Part shown: positions 34,301 to 45,680 of the stretch, piece by piece
Numbering within the stretch: the stretch's first letter is position 1
How the letters are laid out: the number at the start of each line of letters is the position of its first letter
Source of the DNA: Gnetum montanum
Taxonomy: Eukaryota > Streptophyta > Gnetopsida > Gnetales > Gnetaceae
Reading direction: 5' to 3'
Assembly: GCA_015680685.1 (NCBI GenBank)
Contig: MNCI01004036.1
Span: 161,761 to 225,760, forward strand
DNA: 64,000 bases
Made by a program: the position numbers and the translations under genes
The notes under the pieces: model-generated
Told to the model about the DNA's origin: nothing
What the model saw: the letters and a program-made list of their open reading frames with translations, nothing else
Databases searched by the model: none

Positions 34301-35190
34301 TGCATTCATTAACTGCTGAAAATAAATTATTTAATTCAAATGCATTAAAATAAAGAGTGAGAAAGTAAAATGCATTGAAGAAAATATTAAGCTATTCTTA
34401 GTGTTGCAAGGATTGTCAAAAGAGTTTTTTTTATTCCTGTTACACTACTATGCTCAGGTACATTAGTGCTTGAATAAAGAATCATACACACTTTAGACTC
34501 CTTCTATGGGCACTTAGAAAATATTCTAACTCTAAGGAAAATAAATGGCAAGAACTTCGCTACTATGACTAAGAATGACCAAAAACTGACTATCAAAAAC
34601 TAGAGCCTGGGCATGGTATTTATAAACTTGAGGAATATACCCTGACGATGGATATTCAACATTGGACCAAGGCCTCGACGTTGCATACGAGACATCACGA
34701 CCAACACAAACAATGATTCATCACTTGCCATGCCCTATCCATGGGATGTTCCCATACCAACTCACATTGGTGATGTTGTATGGATTGTGTACAATCCTTG
34801 GATTAAGACGAAGAAGACGAAGGAATTGTTGGATGCCTTCAGTCTTCCACTTGAAATAGTAGTTGTAGTAGGATAATTGCAGTTGCCTCAACCTTAGCCA
34901 CCCCTACCATGGGCATCGGAGGCTGGAGAAGGTCCGTTAGCACCCTAGGAAACTCCACCTCTTGGCATTGTCTAATTTTATTTTTATCTTTGACCATGAG
35001 ACAAAATCTTGCTATCAGTTTTTGTAAGGGTGTTCAATTTTTTTTCATGAACATCCATATAAGGTAAATCTGTACAATTAGATACTTAGAGTCAGTTAAT
35101 TAGTTAGTTAGTTAGTTAATGGTTTAATACCTTTCCAAATTTTGTAAGAAGCTCGATCCTCCTGTTGTTCACTCGAGGATGAGTTTTCAA
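31305..35190 (+). pseudogene. Element A ORF3 (env-position accessory ORF)
   Basis: The ORF starts at 31305 (MAPRPKRPREGGPF, basic N-terminus). A region around 31900-32200 (YCKIMTYHLNSTMRLSKI; VNLPQPIFLEIEKRF) aligns with element D ORF3. Helical charged segments at 32770-33420 look like coiled coil. After the solo LTR (33884-34723) the Pro-rich C-terminus resumes (34724 on) and can be matched to the D copy. Athila elements are known for an extra, env-like ORF here. The central region recalls the 'putative plant transposon protein' domain, but I see no signal peptide or fusion peptide and do not call it an envelope. Many stops. Confidence 0.68.
33884..34723 (-). repeat. Solo LTR inserted in element A ORF3
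   Basis: 840 bp with termini TAATGAATGGTGAGG and GATTCATCA, of the same family as the B, D and E LTRs but in reverse orientation to element A. It has no primer site or internal sequence on either side. Flanks CTAGC (33879-33883) and CTTGC (34724-34728) are a near-perfect 5-bp duplication. ORF3 homology continues on both sides. Confidence 0.82.
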
Positions 35191-35192
35191 TT

Positions 35193-35205
35193 AGTCGTGG
35201 AGGTA
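35193..35205 (+). other. Terminal polypurine tract (element A)
   Basis: AGTCGTGGAGGTA directly before the 3' LTR (TGATGAATC). Element D has AGTCGTGGGGCTA at the same place. Confidence 0.7.
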
Positions 35206-36272
35206 TGATGAATCATCATTAGGTTACATTAATAGGCATGCATCGACACATCCCTATCAATGTATGATTTGATGTGTTGACACATATGCATTGACATAAC
35301 TTCTGTCTGTGCCTATATAAATGCATGCACCCACCACATTTATGGCATCAGTTGGTTAATAGCATAATGAAGTTCTTGTAGTTTCTTTTTGCAGAATTTA
35401 GAACATTTTCTAAGTATTGTAGTAGGAGTCAAGGATTGTACGGATCATTATTCAAGCATCAATGTACCTAGACACATTGTTGTGATGACAATAAAGACAA
35501 GATTCTTGATAAACCTTGCACACTTGGAAATAGATTAATGTTTACTTTTATGTAATTTACTATTCATGAATTTTACTTCTATGTTTTTAGTTAATTAATT
35601 AAACACACATAAGTATGACCACCTTGAGCATAACATTAACGCTTGGTAATCTTAGCAATGCTATTAGTTGGTAACCCTGTAGCATTGTAATGAGTCTAGG
35701 ATGTGTATGAAAAGTGGGATTGGATACTTATGCTAGGAAGTAGGCTAAGACATTAGTTAGTTGCTTAGATTAATACTTTGTTAATTACTTTGTTCTATGG
35801 CTAGGATAATTAGATAAAAAATATAAAAATGATATAAATCATGTGCCTTTGCTCCACTTAACCATACGCTTAAACTTACACAAGTGTAGCTAGGAAGACA
35901 ATGATCACACCCTTAAGTTACTATCTTTACTATTGGCATTAGTTAGTTACTTAGATTAATACTTCATTAATTACTTTGTTCTACAACTAGGATAATTAGA
36001 TAAAAAACATAAAAATGATACAAATCATGTGCCTCATCTCCACTTAACCATATGCTTACACTTACACAAGTATAGCTAGTAAGACAATGATTGCACCCTT
36101 AAGTTCCTCTCTTTACTATTGGCATTTAGAAAGCTAAAGTCCACATAATTTGATTAGATTGTTAGTGAATGCTTGTGATTCGTATGCTTGGGCATAGAGC
36201 GCGGGGGGGTGGGGGGGGGAGTGCGATGCTTGGAGAGTAGGGAAGGACGGCCTAGGTACCTACCACTCATCA
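35206..36272 (+). repeat. 3' LTR of element A
   Basis: It starts TGATGAATCATCATTAGG and ends CTACCACTCATCA, homologous to 4709-5468. It is longer because a 186-bp segment is tandemly duplicated (35751-35936 and 35937-36122) and a G-rich stretch of about 50 bases (36196-36250) is inserted near the end. Confidence 0.83.
35751..36122. repeat. 186-bp tandem duplication in 3' LTR of A
   Basis: Two adjacent copies with about 10 percent differences by eye. The 5' LTR has one copy. Confidence 0.8.
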
Positions 36273-36277
36273 CTTGC

Positions 36278-38060
36278 CCTTGTGAAACCTAGTGATGGGA
36301 TTTCCATGGATTCCTAACAGTGAGTGAGACATCAACATCAAACATGAGTCTGTCCCCTTAGATGGCCAAATCTCATTATTCACTTCACCTAATTGGCTTC
36401 TTAATACACATAACAATGGACAAGAAATGGAATGAAAGGAATGGAGAATGCATGATAGATAAGATATAGAAGATGAAAGTACAACATCACTAGATCTTGA
36501 ACCAACTATTTAATTAGCTCATGGAGCATGTGAGCATGTGAGCATGTAATACACCTTGTGAGAGATCCACTATTGCATCCCATAACCATTACTTGTCCAT
36601 CCAATGGGGATAGATCTCCAAGTTCCTATTTCAAGTACAAGGTCACACCTATCTCTACTAGTTTCCTCTAGCCTTAATTATTTTGTAGTCTAACCATTCA
36701 TGAAATTGAACCAAGATAATATATCACAAGATATCTAGAGGCCAAGAATCTAGTTTCATTTTCCTCCACCCATGTATGTATGCATAGCCGGGTTCTTAAA
36801 TTTTGATTTACTAGAACCCTCTCATTGATCCCTCTAGCTACACTAACTGATTTCAATTCCAATAAAAATTACAATACCATGACTAATAAATGATGGCTAT
36901 GACCATGATTTTAGGTGAATAATTACAGGTTTTGACCCTTGGGAGTGGATAGATTTAGGAATTGGATGGAAGTAGCAATTGAAATTACCAAAGTTCACTA
37001 AGAGAGAGACTTCTAGGCCTTCATGGGCATGAGTAGGGATAGAGTAAAAGATTGTCTTAGATTATTACATTTGAGATTTAAGTGATCTGAATAATGGATT
37101 GAATATGAGAGAGTGTTACATGGGTATTGGTTCAACCACTCATTTTGATTATAATTGAGCAATCATAGGATCAATCTAGGATGGTAAAAATACCAATTTT
37201 TATGAACTAATAACTTGGAGTTACATTGCTCTTTTCATAACCTCTTCTTTTCATCATCATTATTTTATTAGTTTTCTTTTCTTTTTCTTTTTCATGTTGT
37301 TTTCTTTTTATTTTTATCTTTTCTTTTCATTCATCATTTTTTTCATTAGAAGAGGGTTTTTGATGGTGCATGAGTGCCATGGGAATGGTTGGAGTGCTAA
37401 TTCACCATCTATAGTCTTTAACTTGCATGAGCATGAGAATTCATCCCTCATTACATGGCATGCACAAGTTCAAGAACCTCTTTTGACTAGGATGACTGGG
37501 CATGATAACACATGCACCTTAGTTCAATTACACTGATTAGACCTATTCAACAATCACAAAGATCCTTGATGACACATCCCTTCCTTGCTACTGACCAAGC
37601 ACTCTTTTAGCAATTTGAAGCTCACACCCTAAAGTGTGGATCCACAAACTATCCATGGTTCTAGTAGTATTAGCTTCAATAGCTTACAATGTGAGTCCTA
37701 GCTCCTCATTGAATCTAATCCTAGTTCATTGGTTATGGATAGAAGAAAATGTGGGTGGATGAATTCTATTATATGGTTATTCCATCAATCAAGACTCCAC
37801 TTTGGATCCATTTGGCACTCTTGCATCATTGTTGCATTTGTAACTCACCCATCCACCATTGGCTTATTTTGTGAGCATTTAGAAAGCATGTTAATTAATT
37901 TTCCCACATACACACATAAACACAATTAAGGAAAAAGAAAGATCATGAATGATTAATCATTAAGCTTAAAAATATGAAAAGTACTAACTACATACACCAA
38001 CTTTATTAGAGCACATAAGCAAATAATGAAAAAGAAAAAAAATTCAACATGGCATGGAGG
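36278..38060 (-). other. Element C post-pol spacer
   Basis: 1.8 kb with no credible coding. It contains pyrimidine-rich tracts (37268-37345) and resembles in position the spacers of A, D and E. The right flank of element A starts here. Confidence 0.5.
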
Positions 38061-38080
38061 ATTTTCCCCCACGACTAATC
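38061..38080 (-). other. Internal polypurine-like tract (element C)
   Basis: The minus strand reads GATTAGTCGTGGGGGAAAAT just after the integrase C-terminus. It shares the core AGTCGTGGGG with the terminal polypurine tracts of A and D and with internal sites in A and E. Confidence 0.6.
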
Positions 38081-38122
38081 CATGTCTATCACTTGATAGA
38101 CCTCTAATTATAAGACACAAGG

Positions 38123-39300
38123 TTAAGAATTATGTACTTCTAGAGGGGAAAAATATTCTTTGTAGCACTTCAAGTGTTGCTCATTAACCAAGAAAGTTTT
38201 ATCTAGATAATAGATATATGCTGCACTAGAGTGGTGATTAGTGTGGATGATGTATTGTCCTTCCCATTGAAATTGAAATTTATCTAAATGGACTAAGTGT
38301 AGGATTAAAATAAAGGACCTTATTGCTAGGCTTGAAATCAAAGTCTCTCATGCAAACATCATGGTGAGACTTGGTGTAGGAATCTTCCAACTCATTATGC
38401 ATCAAGTTGATTCTACAATTTTCATCGAGGAGGTTAAGGTTAATCAACCTTTCTTTCTAAGTAGAATCCAAGGTCATATCAAAATTTGCAACACTACCTA
38501 AGGTTTTCATTTCAAGATCAATAGGGAGTCATGAAACTTGCCCATATACTAGCTCAAATGGTGTGTAACAAATAGGATTTTCCCATGCCATCCAATAGGC
38601 CCAAAGAGCATCATTGAGCTTATTGGCTCAATCTCTCATGTCCCTACTAATCATCTTCTTAAGTATTCTAACAATTTTACAATTCATAACTTTCACATGG
38701 CCATTGGCCTACGAATGATATGATGAGGTTAATTTATGGTTAACTCCATAAGATTTCAATAGATTCTTGAAAACCTTACTAGTAAAGTATGTACCATTAT
38801 TAGAGATCAATATTCGAGGAATACCACACTTGTGGAGCATGTTATTTTAGAAAAGGTTCACTATAGTTGTAGATGAACAATCCTTAACAATGGTAGCTTC
38901 CACCCAATTCATGTGATAATCTATGCATACAATGATGTATGCCTTGCCATTGGAGGATAGAGAGATGGTGTTAGCAAAGTCAATTACCATACGTAGAAGG
39001 ACTCTAATGGCTGGATCCACTACTATGATCTTTGCATATGTGAGGAAATACTTCTCTCATGTTAGCACTTGTGATAATAACACATAAAGTATTGAGCATC
39101 ATGAAACATGATGGGCCAACAATAGCTCATGAGTAGTAACTTTGTCAAGGTTCTCTTTCTAGCATAGTGTCCATTATACACACCATGGTGTTCATGAGAC
39201 AAGTGGCACCTTAGCTTTCTTTTGGAACATACCACCTTACAAGGTCATTAGGGCATCTCGTGTAGAGATGCTCTTTGATAACCATGTAAAGCTTCATCTA
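38123..39300 (-). pseudogene. Element C integrase (degenerate)
   Basis: Core blocks on the minus strand are NGKAYIIVCIDYHMNWVEAT (about 38970-38900) and a damaged second-Asp region near 38800. The C-terminal segment KFQFQWEGQYIIH...LVNEQHLKCY (38280-38160) matches the usual Ty3/gypsy integrase tail. An upstream His/Cys region is not clearly legible. Confidence 0.75.
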
Positions 39301-39539
39301 GTATTGAAATTGTTAAATCTTTCATTTCTCCCACTTAAGAGGAATCTTTTGGAACACTAGGTAGTTAAGAATTTCCATGAACCATGAGCATTCATGTTTT
39401 CTCCTTGAGTTAAAAATGACCTTACATATGTGGTCATTTGAAAAGTCATCGAATAGCACATCTTCTTCCTTATTAGTAATTCATAACTGTGACAAATGAG
39501 CTACCATCACATTCTCAAATTTGTTGTGATCAATCATAT

Positions 39540-40448
39540 GAAGATCAAATTCCTGTAAAAGAACAAACTATTGAATCACACAGGGGCTGACATCTAGCTT
39601 GTTTAGGAGAAACTAGATGGTGCTATGATTAGCGTGGATAAAAATGTTTTATTCAAGAACATAATGCCTAAATTTTTGTAGTGCAAAACTGATGGCCATC
39701 AACTTTTTTTCAGTGGTGATGTAATTTAGTTGAGGCCCCACAATGCTTCAGCTAGCACAGTGAGTGTAGTAGGGCCTCTTCTTCTCATGAAACTGCATCA
39801 GGACAACACACAATCCAAGTTAGAAGCATCTATCATTATATTAAAAGGTTGTGTCTAGTCGGGACTCTACAACACCAGAGTTTGGGTTAGCCTTTTATTC
39901 AGACATTGTAAGGTATTTTCACATTTCTTGTTCTACATGAAGGAGAAGTATTTCTTTGTGAGCTTAAATAAAGGCTTGACTATTTTAAAATAATCTTTAA
40001 TAAATAAAAAATAATATCCTGTGTGGCCAATGAAAGATCATACCTCTTTAATCATCATGGAAATTTGTGTCATGTTCTTGATAGTGTAGATCTTGTTAAG
40101 ATCTACTTCAAACCCCTTTCTGGAAATTTTGTGGTCAAGGACAATGCTCTCGATCATCATCAACTAGCTCTTCTTTTAGTTCACTTGGTAGCAATGATAT
40201 AGCACAGCTTCAAGCTAGTCCAAGGCTTCCTTAAATATTGTGTCATAAATGGAAATGTCATCCATGAAGACTTCCATACTCTTGCCAATGTAATCTTGGA
40301 ACATAGACATCACTAGCTATTGGAATGTGACTCATGCATTGCATAATCCAAAAGGCATGAGCTTGAAGGCAAAGTTCTCCATGAGCAAATGAAGGTATTT
40401 TTTGTTTGATCCTTTGGTGCAATGTTGATCTAATTATAACCAAAGTAC
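39540..40448 (-). pseudogene. Element C RT palm/thumb and RNase H
   Basis: From 40448 downward: GYN-stop-INIAPKDQ, KLMPFGLCNA, VFMDDISIY (catalytic box intact, about 40265), LDHKISRKGFEVD and GHTGYYF. A decayed RNase H follows to about 39540. It joins with 44639-44880 once insertion P and one AGTAC copy are removed. Confidence 0.82.
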
Positions 40449-40494
40449 TATTGGCACATTTCCACCCTTTGATGGAGCAGTGACGATCATTACT

Positions 40495-40725
40495 ACGAAA
40501 AATTTGGTTCAGAATTCAATTCCAATATTTAAGAGCTTAAGAAAAGAGAGGTTATTCCTGGAGAGTTAACTTTGGTTACTGGTGTTCCAAACTCTGGAAA
40601 AAGTGAATGAATTGATTTTCTTTTAGGAAATTTGAATCAAGGTGAAGGCTGGGAATTTGCTCTTAGTTCTATGGAAAATAAGGTTCATAAGCATGCAGGC
40701 AAGTATATAGGAAATGGCTCGTAAA
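40495..40725 (+). pseudogene. TWINKLE-like organellar helicase fragment
   Basis: The translation contains IPGELTLVTGVPNSGKSE, then (after a stop) IDFLLGNLNQGEGWEFALSS and MENKVHKHAGKYI. This is the Walker A region (GVPNSGKS) of the plant organellar primase-helicase TWINKLE, in which a VPGELT...GIPNSGKSEW...SMENK pattern is diagnostic. Only about 75 residues are present. The UGA after GKSE (TGG-to-TGA) and the lack of the rest of the gene make it a fragment. Confidence 0.75.
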
Positions 40726-41340
40726 TTACCCTTTCAAAGGTCTTACATACGGCAAAAATCAACTTCAATATATCTGAAACTCAAGACTATTTGTTAACAT
40801 GTGACCTTTTTAATGATAATCTTTGTATAAAAAATAAGGAAAAGAATTGTCATTCGTTGAAAGTTTTGAGTATAAGTTTAGTATTGGAACTTTCGGCACG
40901 GTACATGAGCATCAATTCTAATGCAGATAAACCAAAGATTCGGTAGTGTTAGTTTATGTGAGATACATTGCGGTTCCACAAAAAGAATTATAAGATTATT
41001 TGGTGGCAGCAGTATAAGATGCACTAATTATTCCGTCTTCAAAGATTGGTGTATATGCTTCTAAATTGGAAGATAAATCAGTAGTTGGAGGAGTTAGGCT
41101 GTGATGGTTTATGGCTACAAAGGCTTTTCAAGGATCAGGTGTTAACAGTTTCTAGTGAAACGTGGAAGAGTTGCTGCTTATTAAGGCAGGGTTGTCGGTG
41201 GAGATAGAATTATGGTGTGCTTTCCCATGACCGAGTGCATAAGAAACTATCGCTACCGTGATGTCCAAAATATTTTAGGACACTGAAAAAAGGCAAGCTG
41301 CTTTCATGATAAAGGGCATAAGGCAGACTACAAAGAATCA
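40726..41340 (+). other. Unassigned part of insertion P
   Basis: About 600 bases with short open segments (for example near 40965-41100) that could be further captured gene pieces, but I recognise none. Confidence 0.4.
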
Positions 41341-42140
41341 AGAAATTCATATTTATTAATATTTGGTGTCCTTCTGCTGTTACTATCACAGTTGCCATCC
41401 TTGGAAAACATTTCATGGGTGTCCATTATTGCTTACTCCATAATTGCTTTAGGACTCAGCATAGCAAAAGCAGCGGGTGAAATAATTCAGGAACATTATT
41501 GATGGGGATTCCTGTAGATTCCAGTCTGTGCGCCGCAATGAAGATGTGGTGTTCTTTCTAAGCACTTGGCAACCTTGCATTCTCCTATTCTTTTAACGTG
41601 CTCATTGAAATTCAGGATACATTGAAATCACCCCCAAGAAAAGATCATCGTGAGAAGGGCAGACAAGATAAGAACGAGTTGTATGATTTTCTTTTATACG
41701 TCTGTGGGCTTGGTTGGATATGCAGCATTTGGAAATGATGCTCTAGGAAACATGTTGACAAGATTTTGCTTCTATGAACCATTCTGGTTGATAGATATCG
41801 GCAATATCTGCATTGTAATCCACATCGTGGGTGCATATCAGGTTTTTACACAGCTCATTTCTGAGGTGGTTGAAAGTAGCATCTCCAATACATGGGAAAT
41901 AGCTGAGTTTCTGAACAAATCAAAGTCAATCCAACACCATTTGGGTCAACTGAATTGTCCGCGTTTAGATGGGCAGTGAGATGCTGCATGGTGGCGTTAG
42001 CCACTTTTGTCACAATGCTGTTACCATTCTTCGATGGCATCATGGCCCTGATAGAAGCTCGATCATTCTGGCCGCTCTTCGTTTATTTTCCAATAGAGAG
42101 ACGTATAAAGTGCAGGCCAAGGTTGCGAGGGGTCTGTTGC
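41341..42140 (+). pseudogene. Amino-acid permease (AAP-type) fragment
   Basis: Four consecutive blocks of an AAP-type transporter appear in order. They are LLLLLSQLPSLENISWVSII (about 41370), ALGNLAFSYSFNVLIEIQDT (about 41560), VGYAAFGNDALGNML...FYEPFWLIDIGNICIVIHIV (about 41700-41835), and FVTMLLPFFDGIM...SFWPLFVYFPIE (about 42010-42100). The order and spacing match the C-terminal half of plant AAPs (transmembrane helices about 5-10). Frameshifts occur at several points. No intron is seen across about 750 bases, which suggests a processed (RNA-derived) copy. Confidence 0.85.
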
Positions 42141-42418
42141 TAGGATCATGCAGTCGCTGCAGCATGTTTCGGTGTTTAATATGCGATATTAAAGGTTTTT
42201 GGTGTCTGGTATTATGCAGCAGCACGGTTGTGTTTCAACTGCGTCATCTTTATTTCCATTATTTTACTGTGATAGCTCATGCAAGCAGTCAATCAGGGTT
42301 CTTGTTTCCTGATCGCAATTCAAATCTAACATCCACAGATCCATCAGGGTTTTCAATAATCATAATTTTTGCACTCTTCTCCCATGACTCCTAATAAGTT
42401 TGTGCATCTGAGATCCTG

Positions 42419-42679
42419 ATGCAAAGGAGACAAAAACGCTGCAACAATGGTGGCATAGATTGTATTCTGCTGACCGTCCAGTGCCTACAGATACTGTACG
42501 ATAACGTGGTGAGCAACGGGGAGCTGAAGCTGTACCACTTCATAGCAGTGACGGCGGGGGTGATGATGATCGTCGTTCCACTCGCTGCGCTACATAAATC
42601 TGGCATTGCTGCTGCATCGCGGCGGCCTGCGTCATCGCGGGGGACTGAACCATTTTGTTGCCATCCGTCAGTTTTGTAG
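42419..42679 (+). pseudogene. Second permease-like fragment
   Basis: 86 codons including LTVQCLQILYDNVVSNGELKL then YHFIAVTAGVMMIVV. The pattern (CLQ...Y...NG..KLY.FIA....MI) resembles GABA/amino-acid transporter family members distinct from the AAP segment upstream. Short and uncertain. Confidence 0.4.
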
Positions 42680-42955
42680 CTTCGTTGAAGGCTCCAATCC
42701 TACTGAGCAGGCTGCGATTTTATGGTCAAGTCTGGCCAACCCTTGACGCCTCGCAGATTTCATGCAGCATTTAAATTCGGGAAATGACCGTGACTTGGAT
42801 GCTCCAGGATGTCTTGGACTGAAATTTATTAATCAACTTCCATGGTCCTTGCGTCCCATAAACTTGGTAACTGTGGCACGTTTTTTACATAGGTTTGTGT
42901 AGCTGCCGTCCACTAGCATTGACTACGTTGAGGTGTCTTGTGAAAGTTTGATGCC

Positions 42956-43279
42956 ATGTCTTCCTCTTTTCGCATATTTTCCAGTTCCACCGCTGTATCT
43001 ACAAGTGATGTTATAGAGATCCAAGGAGAATGCAAGGCTTCCTTCTTTAGGCTTATTTATGGGGAGTCTCCGTTGTGGAAGCCACCGTTTGAGCTGAGCC
43101 TGTACAAGCAATTGCGGTGCTTAGCATTTGCAACAACGATCACGGTGGTGTTGGATAAGGTGTCACCATGCTTGACCATGTTAAGCATAAATTATGTCCA
43201 CTCCAGAGGACCTACTATTACTATTCATGTGTCAACAAATGATGAGCTTGTATCAAGGATAAAGTCTTTAAAACATTAA
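42956..43279 (+). CDS. Unidentified 107-codon frame in insertion P
   Basis: An open frame from the ATG at 42956 to TAA at 43277-43279. It contains EIQGECKASFFRLIYGESPL, WKPPFELSLYKQLRC and a hydrophobic stretch. I do not recognise it. Its openness, in a region where other captured frames are broken, may be chance, and a splice-acceptor-like TTTTCCAG at about 42975-42982 hints that it could be an exon of a captured gene. Confidence 0.35.
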   Translation: MSSSFRIFSSSTAVSTSDVIEIQGECKASFFRLIYGESPLWKPPFELSLYKQLRCLAFATTITVVLDKVSPCLTMLSINYVHSRGPTITIHVSTNDELVSRIKSLKH

Positions 43280-44638
43280 GGGAAGCAAAATAAAAAGATT
43301 TATGGGTTAGTTATTTAATGTCCTATATGAATAGGACACTTGGCAACTATACATTTTTAATATCTATGGTAGTTATAACTAACTATCATGGTGGTTATAA
43401 CTAATTGTCATTAATTTCTATGGTTGTTATAACTAACTTCTATAGTGGTTATAACTGATTTTAATTTCCCATGATGTTGTAATTACCAAGAAGCCACTAT
43501 CAAGAAGAATAGAGGAGATATCAAGAAGAATTATTGAAGACTATTTGTAAGAATGGCTTGCTAATTGCATCATCAATTTAGTTGCTTTGTTTAAATTCTA
43601 TGAGTTCTTTTCTTCTCATTTTATCTTAGTTGCTTAGCTAATAATTTAGATAGTATTGTGCTTGGCATTTAATTTTGGGATTTTCTGATTGCTCTTATAG
43701 CTCTATTTTTGTGCAATTATAGACTTCTATTTGGTTGCCATGTAAGAGCTTATTTTGTCTTTTGAAAAGTATCTTGAGCAATTTAATAGTAATATATTTA
43801 TGAAAGTGCCTATTTGAGTCTAGAGGGTCTAAGAAATCTTTGATATTTTTAGCTGACTTGAAATAGTTTCAATTTTAAAGTTTTTTCCTTAATGTTTTAA
43901 TCTTGAAATTGTTAAATATTTTTTGATAAATCTATTATTTGCAATTCTTGATAACTATTTAACTAGCCAAATAATAGTTTGTATTTTGTCGTTTACATAG
44001 CATCTTAGCAGTTTAATAAGAGTGTCTTTTACAAAATTGCTTGTTGAGCTCAGAGCATTTGGACAATTTGTAACACTTTAGATTAAATTCGAATAGCTTT
44101 ATTTTGAAGTGTTTCCTCATGTTCAATTTATCTCACTTAAATGTTTGAGATTTCACACAAATCTGCTTTCTTTTTTTTTTCTTTTAAAATTCATCAAATC
44201 TCTCTTTATTTCTAATTTTTCTTGTAGATTTTTCTCTTTGAGGAAAATTAGGAGTAGATTTCTGCAAAATTGTGCTTAAGCATTTTGGTGAAATTTTATT
44301 TGTTTCAAGCAATGTACTATAGGAACTATATAGACTGACTTAACAAAATATGAATCTTTAATGACTCATGGTATTCAACAAGGTTAACTAAATTTCTGTT
44401 ATTACAGCTAGTTATAGTTTCATACACAAGCCCAAGCATTTCAACATTCATTACAACAAACACACATTTACACTTAGTTTTCTCTATTATCACTAAGTTT
44501 ATTTAGAGGTATTTGGGCCTTGGTGTTTTTAAAGACCAACAAACGCCTAAACTCAAATTTGAAGGAACACCTTCATTTCCCATGATCCTAGTCCTAAGAC
44601 TTGAAGGAAACATTGGTAGTCCCAAATGGTCACCAACA
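43280..44638. other. AT-rich 3' part of insertion P (possible LTR)
   Basis: 1.36 kb without coding. It begins with four degenerate copies of a TATGGTnGTTATAACTAA motif (43365-43460). It ends CCAAATGGTCACCAACA, typical of an LTR 3' end, but no second copy exists at the left end of P. Confidence 0.5.
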
Positions 44639-44880
44639 AGTACCTATCAAGAAAGTCATAGTACTCTTGGCTAGAGATGTTGTTAAATACCTAGTCTAGA
44701 AAGGGTAATGGAAAGTGGTCCTTAAAGGTGGTAATGTTTAGCAACATGTAGTTAGTATAAACTCTTCATTCATTATCTTTCTTGGGTGCAACTACAGTTG
44801 AATTAACCCACTTGATATCAAAAATAAGAGTAATGAAACTGGCCCAGAGGAGATGGTGATTTTACTTTTGACCATGTTCT
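44639..44880 (-). pseudogene. Element C RT, 5' segment
   Basis: The minus strand encodes APKKDNE, then LLNITTFKDHFPLPFLD and YYDFLDRY, then stops at the P insertion. The next expected residues (GYNQI) are at 40448. Confidence 0.85.
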
Positions 44881-45680
44881 ACGTATTAGGAATGAGTCTC
44901 CATTGAAGTATTTGCTGAGGTTTAACACTTGAATTTGTGTATATGTAGTGCTAACAGATAGAAGAGTTAATTCCCATGAGTTCATCATAGAACTAGGTAA
45001 AAGATTTTTTCCATTTTTCATCTACCTTTTTTAGTTCAATCTTTTAGATAATTATTAGGAAGGAATTAATAATAATTAAATGATCTTTAGTGAGGAACAT
45101 CTACTCCAAGCCTTTTAGAAGTTGCTTGAGTTCTAGTAGTGATGTGAAAATATTCTAGAACAATTCAAGGATGTTGTAAAATTTAGGATCATACTTCATT
45201 GCAGTAGTAGCCTTCATTATGCTTTATAATTTTAAATTGGATGATTCAATATTTAATGAGGTAACAAAATCAATTGGTCTCTTAAAGACATGATTCATGA
45301 CTTCATGGAATAGACATTTCTCTAGGTAATTTACATATTTGATAACATAGAGATGTTCTATGACATAGTAGTTGCAACCATGCTTGCCACATGACTAGCA
45401 AGGGTCGCATGAGATCTGCTTATAATGTGTTTTTCCAGTCACATCTTTCCTAATGATTTCAAGGTGAATGTATTGGATGACTAACCTAGCATAAATGGTG
45501 CTCAACCAGGCTCTTTTCATGATGACAAGGAAGCTATCTCCCATCTTGTTCTTTGGTTTGATCATCAAGAAAGTAGCAAGATATGATCATTGTGTTAACG
45601 TTATCATCATATTGTTTATCTATCCCATAGGATATGTGTAGGATTGATTTTCCAACTCCAACCTAATGTTAGTAAAGTTC

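Larger units (their letters stand above)
4709..36272 (+). mobile_element. Element A: Athila-like Ty3/gypsy element with two nested insertions
   Basis: This is a plus-strand element with LTRs at both ends: 4709-5468 and 35206-36272. It holds a tRNA-Asp-type primer site, gag, protease, RT/RNase H, integrase, ORF3 and a terminal polypurine tract. Removing the Tat element (9348-27321 plus duplication) and the solo LTR (33884-34723 plus duplication) leaves about 12.7 kb, a usual size for Athila-lineage elements. Putative target duplications are CTTAT (4704-4708) and CTTGC (36273-36277), two transitions apart. All ORFs are broken. Confidence 0.85.
40449..44638 (+). mobile_element. Insertion P: 4.2-kb element carrying host gene fragments
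   Basis: It is bounded by a perfect 5-bp duplication AGTAC (40444-40448 and 44639-44643) and precisely splits the RT of element C. Its ends are imperfect inverted repeats: TATTGGCACATTT at the left, and TGTTGGTGACCATTT read inward from the right. The interior carries, in plus orientation, a TWINKLE-like fragment, an amino-acid permease fragment, a second permease-like fragment and an unidentified 107-codon frame, then 1.3 kb of AT-rich sequence. There is no transposase, gag or pol. A TG...CA-type end with a 5-bp duplication fits a non-autonomous LTR element that transduced genes. A TIR element is the alternative. Confidence 0.72.

Noticed and set aside
31305-35190. Calling ORF3 a true viral envelope gene
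   Set aside because: Position and splice-like acceptor fit an env-like ORF, but no signal peptide, transmembrane segment or cleavage site is visible. The central domain looks more like the plant transposon-associated family.
40495-42140. Functional TWINKLE or amino-acid permease genes
   Set aside because: Only fragments are present, with stops and frameshifts, inside a small mobile insertion.
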